Assembly: GCF_004762095.1 (NCBI RefSeq)
Contig: NZ_SIJH01000010.1
Coordinates: 62,001 to 126,000, forward strand
Reading direction: 5' to 3'
DNA length: 64,000 bases
From: Tabrizicola caldifontis
GTDB lineage: Bacteria; Pseudomonadota; Alphaproteobacteria; Rhodobacterales; Rhodobacteraceae
The position numbers and the translations under genes are program-made. Positions 9,256-17,984 of the stretch are shown piece after piece; the stretch's first letter is position 1, and the number at the start of each line of letters is the position of its first letter. The notes below the pieces were generated by a model that was not told the origin of the DNA, did no database searches, and worked only from the letters and a program-made list of their open reading frames with translations.

Positions 9256-9807
9256 TCAGAGCTTGGAGAGTTTCTTCTGCAACTCGGCCAGTTGCTTCTT
9301 GATCTCGGCAATGTCGTCGGATGCGGCGGTGTCCTCTTCCCTTGCGGGCCCCGACCCGCCCCAGCCGGGCATGCCGCCCATCATCGACTTGAGGAAGGCT
9401 TCCTGCTGCTTGCGCATCGCCTCGAAGCCAGGGACGGCGGCCATCGGGTTGGGAAAGGCAGAGAGGTTCTCCATCATCTTGGCCTGGCTGTTCCGCAACA
9501 TCTCGAAGCTGGCAGCGAGGAACTGCGGCATCACTGCTTGCATGCCGGTGGCATAGCTGCGCACGAGGTCGGTCAGCACGTCCACGGGCAGGACGCTTTC
9601 GCCTTTCGATTCATGTTCGGCCACGATCTGTAGCAGGTATTGCCGGGTCAGATCGTCGCCCGTCTTCAGATCGACGATCTGCACCTCGCGTCCGGCGCGG
9701 ATGAACCCTGCGATGTCTTCCAGCGTGACGTAATCCGATGTCTCGGTGTTGTAGAGCCTGCGGCTGGCGTAACGCTTGATCAGAAGCGGCTTGTCGGTTT
9801 CGGCCAT
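9256..9807 (-). CDS. phaR: Polyhydroxyalkanoate synthesis repressor PhaR
   Basis: PhaR binds both PHA granules and DNA and represses phasin and its own gene until polymer forms. The N-terminal DNA-binding domain is clear (KRYASRRLYNTETSDYVTLEDIA), followed by the PHB-accumulation domain and a C-terminal helix (IAEIKKQLAELQKKLSKL) likely to form a coiled coil. I chose the ATG giving MAETDKPLLIKRYASRRLYN because GGGAGGGA precedes it; a 19-residue upstream extension is unlikely. Candidate target sites lie upstream of the phasin gene and between phaC and phaZ. Confidence 0.93.
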   Translation of the reverse strand: MAETDKPLLIKRYASRRLYNTETSDYVTLEDIAGFIRAGREVQIVDLKTGDDLTRQYLLQIVAEHESKGESVLPVDVLTDLVRSYATGMQAVMPQFLAASFEMLRNSQAKMMENLSAFPNPMAAVPGFEAMRKQQEAFLKSMMGGMPGWGGSGPAREEDTAASDDIAEIKKQLAELQKKLSKL

Positions 9808-9871
9808 CGGTCCCTCCCCGGGGAATTTCGCGGTTGCAGAGAAGTCTAGGGGAGGGAAATTCAAAAAGAAA

Positions 9872-9900
9872 GGGCGGGCTGGGGTTAACCCGGCCCGCCC
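9872..9900 (-). terminator. Rho-independent terminator after the phasin gene
   Basis: Read on the minus strand, GGGCGGGCCGGG and its near-complement CCCAGCCCGCCC form a long GC-rich stem around TTAAC. TTTCTTTTTG follows directly. It lies 30 bases after the phasin stop and separates highly expressed phasin from phaR. Confidence 0.85.
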
Positions 9901-9930
9901 GCATCCTGAAGAGATGCTGCCGTTCTGCGA

Positions 9931-10380
9931 TTACTTCGCAGCCGCAGCGGCCTTCTTGGCGGCAGAGGTCACCTCCGCGGTGGCCTTCTTGACGGCGGCG
10001 GTCGCATCTTCAGACATGTCCTTGCCGGCGGCCAGCATCAGCTCGACGGTTTCCATCTGAACCTTCTTCGCGACTTCGGCGAAGGCAGCAAGGTTTTCGG
10101 CGGTCATCTCGGCCGCGGCCGAGGCGAAGTCGGTCACCGCCTTGGTGTAGTCGGCCGGCTCGGCTTTGGCCTTCGACATGTCGGCAACCTTGGCCAGGGT
10201 GTCCTTGGCCCATTTGGCCGAAATTTCGGTCGATTTCTCGGCAGCTTCGATCGCCACTTTCGAAAACTTCTCAGCGAAGGCGGCCTGGGTCTTGAACGCG
10301 TTCTGGAACGCCGAGGCGTCAACCGGGAACGAGGCCATCATGTCCTGCACGACTTTGGTGAAATCCGGGGTCTTGGTCAT
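9931..10380 (-). CDS. phaP: Phasin (PHA granule surface protein)
   Basis: The 149-residue protein matches the phasin family: low-complexity amphipathic helices, many Ala/Lys, and a C-terminal Ala-rich tail (SAAKKAAAAAK). Phasins coat PHB granules and set their number and size. The ATG giving MTKTPDFTKVVQDMMASF was chosen; the open frame continues upstream through non-phasin sequence. Between this gene and phaC are two CTGC-N3-GCAG sites expected to bind PhaR, so it is probably derepressed when polymer accumulates. It has its own strong terminator. Confidence 0.9.
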   Translation of the reverse strand: MTKTPDFTKVVQDMMASFPVDASAFQNAFKTQAAFAEKFSKVAIEAAEKSTEISAKWAKDTLAKVADMSKAKAEPADYTKAVTDFASAAAEMTAENLAAFAEVAKKVQMETVELMLAAGKDMSEDATAAVKKATAEVTSAAKKAAAAAK

Positions 10381-10449
10381 CTGATCACTCCGATCTGGGG
10401 GCTTCGGTATCGGGGATGCTACCCCGTCTTGATGACAGAGATATAGATG

Positions 10450-10487
10450 CTGCGGTGCAGCATTGCAAGTCTTTTTCTGCAATGCAG
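10450..10487. promoter_or_regulatory. Two PhaR-type operators upstream of the phasin gene
   Basis: CTGCGGTGCAG (10450-10460) and CTGCAATGCAG (10477-10487) both fit CTGC-N3-GCAG, the TGC-rich site reported for PhaR in Paracoccus and Rhodobacter. Their starts are 27 bp apart, and GTGCAGCATTGC runs out of the first copy. The sites are 70-107 bp upstream of the phasin start, where a repressor would cover the promoter. Confidence 0.75.
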
Positions 10488-10535
10488 CAAAACCGCAAGT
10501 TGCTGGCGTTAACCCTGCGTAAAGCGGCTGAAATG

Positions 10536-12341
10536 TCAGCTTGTCGGCTCGAGCACCGGCGTTGCGACCACATAGGTTCCCGGTGCCGGTGCCAGCGAAT
10601 CGGCTGGTATCCTTGCCTTGACCAGCGGCCCCGAGTGCGCCTTGAGCCATTCGCCCCAGCGCGGCCACCAGCTGCCCTTGTGGAAGGTGGCGCCCTTCAG
10701 CCACGCGTCCGGGTCACCTGCCACGGGGGCATCGTTGGTGTAATGGCCATACTTGTCCTTCGAAGGCGGGTTGATGATGCCGGCGATATGGCCCGACTCC
10801 GAAAGTATGAAGGTCTTGTCCCCAGAGCCCATCTGCTTGATGCCGTTGAAACTTCCGCGCCAGTGGGCGATGTGATCAGTCTCGCAGGCGACAGCGCAGA
10901 GCGGCTGCGTAACGTCGGCAAGGCTGACCGGTTGGCCGAAGACCTTGAACTCGCGCTTTGCAAAGCCATCCTGCTGGCAAAGCCCGCGCAGGTATTCGAC
11001 GGCCATCTTCGCGGGCAGGTTGGTCCCATCGCCGTTCCAGTACAGCAGGTCGAAGGCAGGCGGCGCCTCGCCCAGCATGTAGGACTTGATCGCCGGCGTG
11101 TAGATCAGGTCGTTCGAACGCAGGAAGCTGAAGGTGCGGCTCATGAAGAATTTTGACAGGATGCCGTCACGTTCGGTCTGCCGTTCGATTCCGTCAACGA
11201 AATCGTCATTCAGGAAGACGCCCACTTCGCCAGGGTCGGAGAAATCGGTAAGCGTGGTGAGGAAGGTGGCACTTTTGACCGTCTTGTCCCCGGCCTTGTT
11301 CAGATGCGCCAGCGTCAGGGCCAGGGTGGTGCCGGCAATGCAGTAGCCGACCGCGTTGATCTGCTTTTCGCCGGTGATGCGCCGGACCTCGGCCATCGCG
11401 CGCAGATAGCCATCGCGGATGTAGTCGTCCATTCCGGTCCCGGCGTAGCTCGCGTCGGGATTGACCCAGGAAACGACGAACAGGGTGAAGCCCTGGTCCA
11501 CGATCCATTTGATCAGCGAATTCGCGGGCTTCAGATCCAGAATGTAGAACTTGTTGATCCAGGGCGGAAAGATCAGCAAGGGCGTCTTGTGGACCTTCTC
11601 GGTCGTCGGTTCGTACTGGATAAGCTCCAGCATCCGGTTGCGGTAGACCACGGCGCCCGGAGTGGTCGCGAGATTTTCGCCGACCTTGAACGCCTCGCGG
11701 TCAGCCAGCGTCACCAGTAGGTCGCCCTGATTGGCCTCGATGTCGCGCACCAGGTTCTCCAGCCCCTGCACCAGGCTTTCACCGTCGGTCTCGACCGCGC
11801 GTTCCAGCGCCTCGGGGTTGGTGCCCAGGAAATTCGTCGGGCTGAACATGTCGACGATCTGTCTGGTGAAATACTCCACCCGGCGGCGGTCCTCGGGCGA
11901 AAGCGTCTCCAGGTCGCCCACGGCGGTCGATATTGCCTCGGCGTTCAGCAGATACTGCTGTTTCAGGTAGTTGAAGAAGGGATGCGTGTCCCAGAGCGGA
12001 TTGCTGAACCGGCGGTCCCTGGGGCCGGGGTCGGGCGGGGCCCTGAACTCGCCCTTGGCAAGGGTCTGCTGCGCCTCGACATAGTGTTTCAGCGTCTTGC
12101 CCCAGTAGTTGACCTGATGTTCCACCATCTTGGCGGGGTTCTGCATCATCTCGGCCAGCCAGGCGGCCGCAGCCTTCATGTAGACATCGGGCGCGGGGCC
12201 GTGCAGGGCGGGGTCAACATGGCGGCGCCGGGTCAGGGCTGCCGTCAGGCGCTTTGACAGTTCCTCAACCCTGGCCAGGTTGGCATTCAGCCGGGCGGTG
12301 CGGGCCTCGGGGCTGTCGGGGGTCTTCTCTTCTGTTGTCAT
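10536..12341 (-). CDS. phaC: Class I poly(3-hydroxyalkanoate) synthase
   Basis: PhaC polymerises (R)-3-hydroxyacyl-CoA into PHA at the granule surface. The 601-residue length fits class I. The lipase-like box GYCIAG holds the nucleophile Cys334. Asp489 (ETDHIAHW) and His518 (SESGHIAG) complete the catalytic triad. The N-terminal ~200 residues are the PhaC_N domain. The gene diverges from phaZ across a 96-bp gap that contains a PhaR-like half site, and it is followed by the phasin gene on the same strand with the PhaR operators in between. Confidence 0.96.
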   Translation of the reverse strand: MTTEEKTPDSPEARTARLNANLARVEELSKRLTAALTRRRHVDPALHGPAPDVYMKAAAAWLAEMMQNPAKMVEHQVNYWGKTLKHYVEAQQTLAKGEFRAPPDPGPRDRRFSNPLWDTHPFFNYLKQQYLLNAEAISTAVGDLETLSPEDRRRVEYFTRQIVDMFSPTNFLGTNPEALERAVETDGESLVQGLENLVRDIEANQGDLLVTLADREAFKVGENLATTPGAVVYRNRMLELIQYEPTTEKVHKTPLLIFPPWINKFYILDLKPANSLIKWIVDQGFTLFVVSWVNPDASYAGTGMDDYIRDGYLRAMAEVRRITGEKQINAVGYCIAGTTLALTLAHLNKAGDKTVKSATFLTTLTDFSDPGEVGVFLNDDFVDGIERQTERDGILSKFFMSRTFSFLRSNDLIYTPAIKSYMLGEAPPAFDLLYWNGDGTNLPAKMAVEYLRGLCQQDGFAKREFKVFGQPVSLADVTQPLCAVACETDHIAHWRGSFNGIKQMGSGDKTFILSESGHIAGIINPPSKDKYGHYTNDAPVAGDPDAWLKGATFHKGSWWPRWGEWLKAHSGPLVKARIPADSLAPAPGTYVVATPVLEPTS

Positions 12342-12370
12342 GCCAATGTTTCCCCCCTATCTTCGCCGCC

Positions 12371-12382
12371 GTGCAGCATTGC
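12371..12382. promoter_or_regulatory. PhaR-like half site between phaC and phaZ
   Basis: GTGCAGCATTGC here is an exact 12-base copy of the sequence in the phasin operator at 10455-10466. It lies in the 96-bp divergent gap between phaC and phaZ, so one PhaR-type site could affect both genes. Confidence 0.45.
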
Positions 12383-12437
12383 GCCACCCTCCCGGGCAGT
12401 GCCATGCGACATTTGCCCGCCCTGGCGAGGAGACGCC

Positions 12438-13706
12438 ATGAAGTATATGTACACCTACGACCTGATGGAAAGCGCCCGCAACACGAATGAGTGGCTGGGC
12501 GCCTCGGCCCGGGCCTTCGCCAGCTATCCCGCCTTCGCCATGTCGGTGAACCCGATGTTGCCGTTGATGGCTGCCTGGGGCGAAGTGACGGAGCGCACCT
12601 TCCGCCGCATGATTGCCAAGCCCGACTGGGGGATCCGGTCGATCGTGGGCCCGGATGGTACCGATCATCTGGTGGACGTGAATCCGATCGTGCAGAAGCC
12701 GTTCGGCGATCTGGTGCAGTTCTTTGTGCGCCGCCGGGCACCGATGGCGCGGAAGGTGCTGCTTGTGGCGCCGATGTCGGGGCATTATGCGACGCTTCTT
12801 CGGTCCACGGTCGCCAGCCTTCTGCCGGATGCTGACGTCTATGTGACCGACTGGCACAACGCGCGCGACATTCCCGTTTCGGCCGGCAAGTTCGACATCG
12901 AGGACTACACGCTTTACCTTGCCGAATTCATCAAGGTGCTGGGCCCCGATACCCATGTCATCGCCGTCTGTCAGCCGGTGCCGCTGACCTTGGCCGCCAC
13001 AGCCTTTCTGGCTGCCGAACACCCGGAAGCGCAGCCAAAAAGCCTGGTTCTGATCGGTGGACCGGTCGATCCGGATGCTGCTGCCACCGAAGTAACGGAT
13101 TTCGGCCGCCGGGTCACCATGGGCCAGCTGGAGCATCTGGCAATCCAGCGTGTGGGCTTCAAGTACAAGGGCGCGGGGCGGCTGGTCTATCCGGGGCTGT
13201 TGCAGCTGCAAAGCTTCATGGCGATGAATGCCGAGCGCCATTCCAGGGCCTTTGCCGAACAGATCTTCCGCGTTGCGCGCGGTGAAGCCTCGGATCACGA
13301 TGCGCATAACCGCTTCTACGATGAATATCTGGCCGTGATGGACATGACGGCGGAATTCTACCTGTCCACCGTCGAACGCATCTTCAAGAACCGCGAGATT
13401 GCCCGCAACGATTTCGTGGTGGCGGGTCGCAAGGTGTATTTCGATGCTATCACCAACGTGTCGGTGATGACAGTCGAGGGCGCGAATGACGATATTTCCG
13501 CGCCTGGTCAATGTGTTGCAGCCTTGGGCCTGCTTACTGGGCTTTCGCAGGACAAGAAGGCCCACCATGTCGAACCGGGCGCCGGCCACTACGGCATATT
13601 CGCCGGGAAAAGCTGGCGGTTGAACATCCGCCCCCTGGTGCTGAACTTTATCGACCGCGCAGCGGGCAAGCCGAAGCCGCGCATCGCGCTGGCCTCGGGA
13701 CAGTAG
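12438..13706 (+). CDS. phaZ: Intracellular PHB depolymerase
   Basis: This 422-residue protein (MKYMYTYDLMESARNTNEWL...) matches the intracellular PhaZ family that mobilises native PHB granules. Instead of a serine lipase box it has the family's cysteine nucleophile, Cys178 in AVCQPVPLT. The C-terminal PHB depolymerase domain is complete, with a likely catalytic His in GAGHYGIF. I took the ATG giving MKYMYTY, preceded by CGAGGAG, rather than an upstream ATG that adds 13 atypical residues. It is transcribed away from phaC. Confidence 0.93.
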   Translation: MKYMYTYDLMESARNTNEWLGASARAFASYPAFAMSVNPMLPLMAAWGEVTERTFRRMIAKPDWGIRSIVGPDGTDHLVDVNPIVQKPFGDLVQFFVRRRAPMARKVLLVAPMSGHYATLLRSTVASLLPDADVYVTDWHNARDIPVSAGKFDIEDYTLYLAEFIKVLGPDTHVIAVCQPVPLTLAATAFLAAEHPEAQPKSLVLIGGPVDPDAAATEVTDFGRRVTMGQLEHLAIQRVGFKYKGAGRLVYPGLLQLQSFMAMNAERHSRAFAEQIFRVARGEASDHDAHNRFYDEYLAVMDMTAEFYLSTVERIFKNREIARNDFVVAGRKVYFDAITNVSVMTVEGANDDISAPGQCVAALGLLTGLSQDKKAHHVEPGAGHYGIFAGKSWRLNIRPLVLNFIDRAAGKPKPRIALASGQ

Positions 13707-14265
13707 GTTCGCGCACGGGGGTATTCGGCAGTTCGTTCGCTGCCGGCACGGGTGTCGCTTGCCGCTCGCGAAGCGTGGCGATCAGGTGCAGTCGGACATG
13801 ACCATGGCCGGCAAGTGCCTGGATGCAAGGATTTCCAGTCGCAGGTTCGCACGGTTCCTGCTTTGCTTTGCTTTGTCAGCGGCCTTCCCAGCAACCTTTA
13901 CGAAACCCTTCGGCGCAGTTCCAGCTCGGCGCCTGTCCTTGACGCGACAGCAATGTGGCCCGCCCTTCCGGGATCCGCGGCGCAACCCACTGCGGTCGAT
14001 CGGCAAGAACTAGTCAGGTGGCGTCGCCACGGCTGCTGCGATCTGCGCGGCATCAACTGCCGACCTTCGACCATGAAGTCAAAGGCAGCCGCGCGGAACC
14101 GGTCACTTTGGACCGATGGATCAGGATGCTTGGTAATGAACATGATCATGTTGCAGAATTCTGGGAGGTTGGCTGCTTAAGTATTTATTTTCAAAAAAGT
14201 AATTATAGAAATGATCAGATGGATCTTCGGACGTGAAATCTCAAAGCATGTTCGATTTATTCAAC
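13707..14265. other. 559-bp gap with no supported gene; AT-rich tract at 14181-14260
   Basis: Short open frames here show no recognisable family, no convincing ribosome-binding site and no coherent codon use. The last ~80 bases are AT-rich (for example TTTATTTTCAAAAAAGTAAT), unlike the surrounding sequence, and lie downstream of the minus-strand hydrolase gene. The stretch may be a decayed gene or a regulatory remnant. Confidence 0.5.
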
Positions 14266-15015
14266 TCATCCTGATGCTGCCAGAACCTGATCCACCGCTG
14301 TCACGATCAGGTCCAGGCATGTGGGAGAGGAAAAACGATGGTCCGCGTCCTTGACCAGCGTAAGGCTCAGGTCGGGGCTGTCGATGTGGTCGAACAGGCG
14401 CAACGCCACACCGGGCGGCACGTCGCTGTCGGAGCTGCCCTGCAACAGGCGGACTGGCATCGGCAGGGGCAGCGGCCGGTCCAGCACCAGATTGGCGCGA
14501 CCGTCCTCGATCAGGCGACGGGTAATCGGGTAGGGGGCATCGGAATAGGCAGATGGGCGGTGAAGAAGCCCGGCTTCCAGCAGACGGGCCCGTTCGGTCG
14601 CACCGAATTCTTCGTGCCACATCCGTTCGGTGAAGTCCGGCGCTGCGGCAATGCCCACAAGCCCTGCTACGCGCCGGGGCATGTCGCGGGCGACAAGCAG
14701 GGCAATCCAGCCGCCCATTGACGAGCCGACCAGAACCTGCGGCCCTTCGGTCAGCGCCTCGATCACGGCCAAGGCGTCTTCGCGCCAGTCGGTGATTGCC
14801 CCATCTTCGAAAGCGCCGCGTGATGCGCCATGGCCGGAATAGTCGAAGCGCAGGAAGGATCTGCCCGTGGCCTCGGCCCAGGCTTGCAGATGAAGAGCCT
14901 TGGACCCGGTCATGTCCGATCGGAAACCGCCAAGGAAGACGACACCGGGCCCCTTCCCGGGGGTCTGGTGATAGGCGATGTGGCGGCCTTGCGGGGTGCT
15001 GAGAAAGGTTGTCAT
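14266..15015 (-). CDS. Alpha/beta hydrolase (ABHD10/BEM46-like)
   Basis: The 249-residue protein has the alpha/beta-hydrolase fold. The nucleophile elbow is GSSMGG (Ser99), and DADHRFSS near the C-terminus supplies the catalytic His. FLGGFRSDMTGSKA near the N-terminus is the oxyanion-hole region and resembles the ABHD10-type thioesterase/esterase group. It is a monocistronic minus-strand gene between an AT-rich gap and divergent thrS. The substrate is unknown; esterase or deacylase activity is the family expectation. Confidence 0.85.
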   Translation of the reverse strand: MTTFLSTPQGRHIAYHQTPGKGPGVVFLGGFRSDMTGSKALHLQAWAEATGRSFLRFDYSGHGASRGAFEDGAITDWREDALAVIEALTEGPQVLVGSSMGGWIALLVARDMPRRVAGLVGIAAAPDFTERMWHEEFGATERARLLEAGLLHRPSAYSDAPYPITRRLIEDGRANLVLDRPLPLPMPVRLLQGSSDSDVPPGVALRLFDHIDSPDLSLTLVKDADHRFSSPTCLDLIVTAVDQVLAASG

Positions 15016-15176
15016 GGCGCTGATATAGGCGTACTTCGCGGCAAGCGTGAGGCCCCTTTAACGCGCCGGGCAAGGAACTGCACATGACTTGACTTCCCGG
15101 AAGCCGCCGGGCAAGAACGCGCGACCTTACCCGCAACCGGGCGTTTCGTAGGCGCCAAACCGACGAGGAGCCGGCC

Positions 15177-17123
15177 ATGAGCCAGATTTCCCTGACATTT
15201 CCTGACGGCAACAAGCGCAGCTACGCGGCGGGCGTAACGCCGGCCGAGGTGGCGGCGTCGATCGCCCCCTCGCTGGCCAAGGCGGCAATCTCGGCGCAGG
15301 TGAACGGGCGGCACTGGGATCTGCAATGGCCGATCCATGAAGACGCCACGATCAGCCTGAACACGATGAAGGACGAGGGCCCGGCGCTGGAGCTGATCCG
15401 GCATGACCTGGCCCACATCATGGCCCGCGCGGTGCAGGAGCTCTGGCCCGAGGTGAAGGTCACCATCGGGCCGGTCCGGGACCAGGGCTGGTTCTACGAC
15501 TTCGACCGGGAAGAGCCCTTCACGCCCGAGGATCTGGGCGCGATCGAGGCGCGGATGAAGCAGATCATCAACGCGCGCGATCCGGTGCGGACCGAGGTCT
15601 GGGACCGCGCCCGCGCCGTCGAATACTACCGGGGCCGGGGCGAGCCCTTCAAGCTGGAGCTTCTGGACCGGATCCCCGAGGGCGAGGACATCCGCATGTA
15701 CTGGCATGGGGACTGGCAGGACCTGTGTCGGGGGCCGCATCTGCAACACACGGGCCAGGTTCCGGCCGATGCCTTCAAGCTGACGCATGTCGCGGGGGCC
15801 TACTGGCTGGGCGACGCGAGCCGTCCCATGCTGCAACGCATCTACGGCGTGGCGTTCCGCAACCGCGACGATCTGAAGGCGCATCTGACGATGCTGGAAG
15901 AGGCCGCCAAGCGCGACCACCGCAAGTTGGGGCGCGAGATGGAGTTGTTCCATCTGCAGGAAGAGGCGCCGGGAATGGTCTTCTGGCACCCGAACGGCTG
16001 GACGATCTACCGCACGCTGGAAGACTACATGCGCGGCCGGCTGCGGCAGGCGGGTTACAAGGAAATCCGCACCCCTCAGGTCGTGGACCGCATCCTGTGG
16101 GAGAAGTCGGGCCACTGGGAGGCCTACCGCGAGAACATGTTCATCGTCGAGGTGGACGAGGAAGGCGCGAAGGAAAAGCGCATCAACGCGCTGAAGCCAA
16201 TGAACTGCCCTTGCCATGTGCAGGTGTTCAACCAGGGCCTCAAGTCCTACCGCGACCTGCCCTTGCGGCTGGCGGAGTTCGGATCGTGCCACCGCTACGA
16301 GTCTTCCGGCTCGATGCACGGGTTGATGCGCGTGCGTGGCTTCACCCAGGACGACGCGCATATCTTCTGCACGGAAGACCAGATCGAGGCCGAATGCGCC
16401 GGGTTCATCTCGCTCTTGTCCTCGGTCTATCACGACCTGGGGTTCGAGAAGTTCGACATCAAGCTGTCCACCCGGCCCGATGTGCGGGTGGGCAGCGACG
16501 AGATCTGGGACAAGGCCGAAGCCGCGCTGGAAAAGGCGATCCAGTCGCTGGGTCTGCCCTACGAGATCAACCCCGGCGATGGCGCCTTCTACGGTCCGAA
16601 GCTGGACTTCAAGCTGACCGATGCCATCGGCCGCGAATGGCAGTGCGGCACCTTCCAGGCCGACTTCAACCTGCCGGTTCGGCTGGGCGCGGAATATGTC
16701 GGCGAGGACGGGATGAAGCACCGCCCCGTCATGCTGCACCGCGCGGTGCTGGGGTCGTTCGAGCGGTTCATCGGCATCCTGCTGGAAAACTACGCCGGGA
16801 AACTGCCCTTCTGGCTGGCGCCGCGCCAGGTGGTGGTGGCGTCTATCGTCTCGGACGCCGACCCTTTCGTGCATGAGGTAGTGGCGGCGCTGAAGAAGGC
16901 AGGGGTCCGGGCCGAGGCGGACGTGCGCAACGAGAAGATCAACTACAAGGTCCGCGAACATTCGGTCGGCAAGGTTCCCGTGATCCTGGCGATTGGGATG
17001 CAGGAGGTCGAGGCGCGGACGGTTTCGGTCCGCCGTCTGGGCGAGACGCGGACCGAGACCATGTCGCTGGATCAGGCTGTGGCGACCTTTGGCTTCGAGG
17101 CGCTGCCGCCCGCAGCTGCCTGA
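15177..17123 (+). CDS. thrS: Threonyl-tRNA synthetase
   Basis: ThrS charges tRNA-Thr and hydrolyses mischarged Ser-tRNA-Thr. Domain order is complete over 648 residues. It begins with an N-terminal TGS domain. The editing domain follows, with [10 protein letters not shown] and [10 protein letters not shown]. The class II core has zinc ligands in MNCPCHV, DDAHIFC and [11 protein letters not shown], motif 2 near [11 protein letters not shown] and motif 3 near the end of the core. The C-terminal anticodon-binding domain is intact. The start ATG follows GAGGAG. I see no T-box or attenuator in its 160-bp leader. Confidence 0.98.
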   Translation: MSQISLTFPDGNKRSYAAGVTPAEVAASIAPSLAKAAISAQVNGRHWDLQWPIHEDATISLNTMKDEGPALELIRHDLAHIMARAVQELWPEVKVTIGPVRDQGWFYDFDREEPFTPEDLGAIEARMKQIINARDPVRTEVWDRARAVEYYRGRGEPFKLELLDRIPEGEDIRMYWHGDWQDLCRGPHLQHTGQVPADAFKLTHVAGAYWLGDASRPMLQRIYGVAFRNRDDLKAHLTMLEEAAKRDHRKLGREMELFHLQEEAPGMVFWHPNGWTIYRTLEDYMRGRLRQAGYKEIRTPQVVDRILWEKSGHWEAYRENMFIVEVDEEGAKEKRINALKPMNCPCHVQVFNQGLKSYRDLPLRLAEFGSCHRYESSGSMHGLMRVRGFTQDDAHIFCTEDQIEAECAGFISLLSSVYHDLGFEKFDIKLSTRPDVRVGSDEIWDKAEAALEKAIQSLGLPYEINPGDGAFYGPKLDFKLTDAIGREWQCGTFQADFNLPVRLGAEYVGEDGMKHRPVMLHRAVLGSFERFIGILLENYAGKLPFWLAPRQVVVASIVSDADPFVHEVVAALKKAGVRAEADVRNEKINYKVREHSVGKVPVILAIGMQEVEARTVSVRRLGETRTETMSLDQAVATFGFEALPPAAA

Positions 17124-17290
17124 AGGCCTCTGGCCGGAATTTCAGCACGGACGGGTGGAAGCGCCCCGTCCGACTGAGTCCACTTGCCATGTGGCTTGAT
17201 TTTCGGCGAATCCTTGGCATCATCGCCTCAGTGACGACAGATTTCCTGGCCGGCTCTCGGATCGAAGCCTTGGAAGACCTGGTGGCACGG

Positions 17291-17312
17291 CCTGCGGCAA
17301 TGTCGCCGCAGG
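17291..17312 (+). promoter_or_regulatory. Stem-loop in the cold-shock gene leader
   Basis: CCTGCGGC and GCCGCAGG form a perfect 8-bp stem around AATGTC, ending about 10 bases before the AGGAG ribosome-binding site of the cold-shock gene. Structured 5' leaders are typical of csp mRNAs and can tune translation with temperature. Confidence 0.45.
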
Positions 17313-17334
17313 GGGTTCTGAGAGGAGAAGCGGA

Positions 17335-17541
17335 ATGCCGACGGGCACCGTGAAATGGTTCAACGCGACGAAGGGCTACGGTTTCATCGCGCCGGATGAT
17401 GGTGGCAAGGACGTGTTCGTGCACATCTCGGCGGTCGAACGTGCCGGGCTGAAGGGGCTGAACGACAATCAGAAGATCGGCTACGAACTTCAATCCGGCC
17501 GCGACGGCAAGATGTCGGCCGGCGACCTGCGCCTGTTGTAA
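17335..17541 (+). CDS. cspA: Cold-shock protein (CspA family)
   Basis: A 68-residue single cold-shock domain binds single-stranded nucleic acid. RNP1 (KGYGFIAP) and RNP2 (VFVHIS) are intact, and TGTVKWFNATKGYGF is the classical N-terminus. GAGAGGAG precedes the ATG. The gene has a ~210-base leader with a stem-loop, and it ends 11 bp before the convergent ArsC-like gene. Whether it is cold-induced cannot be decided from sequence; many paralogues are constitutive. Confidence 0.96.
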   Translation: MPTGTVKWFNATKGYGFIAPDDGGKDVFVHISAVERAGLKGLNDNQKIGYELQSGRDGKMSAGDLRLL

Positions 17542-17552
17542 GCCTTGGTGGA

Positions 17553-17885
17553 TCAGCGCGGCCCCAGCATAATGTCGGCGGTCGCGCTGTCCCAGCCCAG
17601 AAACCAGCGATCCCCGTCCTGGATGACCGGCCGCTTCATCACGGTCGGTTGTGACATGATCTGCACCTCGGGATCGGATGCCTTCAGGAAATCGTTGAAG
17701 CTGCGATATGTGGTGGACTGCCGGTTTACCGCAAGGTCGCCGAATTCCTGCACGATCCGGCTTACCTCGGCCTCGCTGAGCGGGTTGGCCCGAATGTCGC
17801 GGAAGGTGACCTCGCGGCCGGCGGCTTCAAGCGCCTTCAGCGCCTTTTTGCAGGTATCGCAGGTCGGGATGCCGTAAAGGATCAT
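17553..17885 (-). CDS. ArsC/Spx-family thioredoxin-fold protein (YffB-like)
   Basis: The 110-residue protein has the ArsC/Spx fold with N-terminal GIPTCDTCKKAL (Cys9-x-x-Cys12). The later segment VMKRPVIQDGDRWFLGW matches the family's substrate/partner loop. Members range from glutaredoxin-dependent arsenate reductases to YffB-like proteins of unclear role. No ars genes are nearby, so arsenate reduction is not supported by context. It converges with the cold-shock gene. Confidence 0.88.
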   Translation of the reverse strand: MILYGIPTCDTCKKALKALEAAGREVTFRDIRANPLSEAEVSRIVQEFGDLAVNRQSTTYRSFNDFLKASDPEVQIMSQPTVMKRPVIQDGDRWFLGWDSATADIMLGPR

Positions 17886-17984
17886 GGCGGGGTCTTTCGC
17901 TGTGCGTCCGGTTTTGATGCTTGTTTTTCAAGGGCTTGCTAGCATATCCCGAAAGCGCCGGAAAGGGGGAAGGGTGCGCGCTGT

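Noticed and set aside
13752-14236. Short overlapping frames downstream of phaZ
   Set aside because: No ribosome-binding sites, no family resemblance and conflicting frames; left as a gene-free gap.
15012-16961. 649-codon minus-strand frame opposite thrS
   Set aside because: Shadow of thrS; no homology pattern visible.
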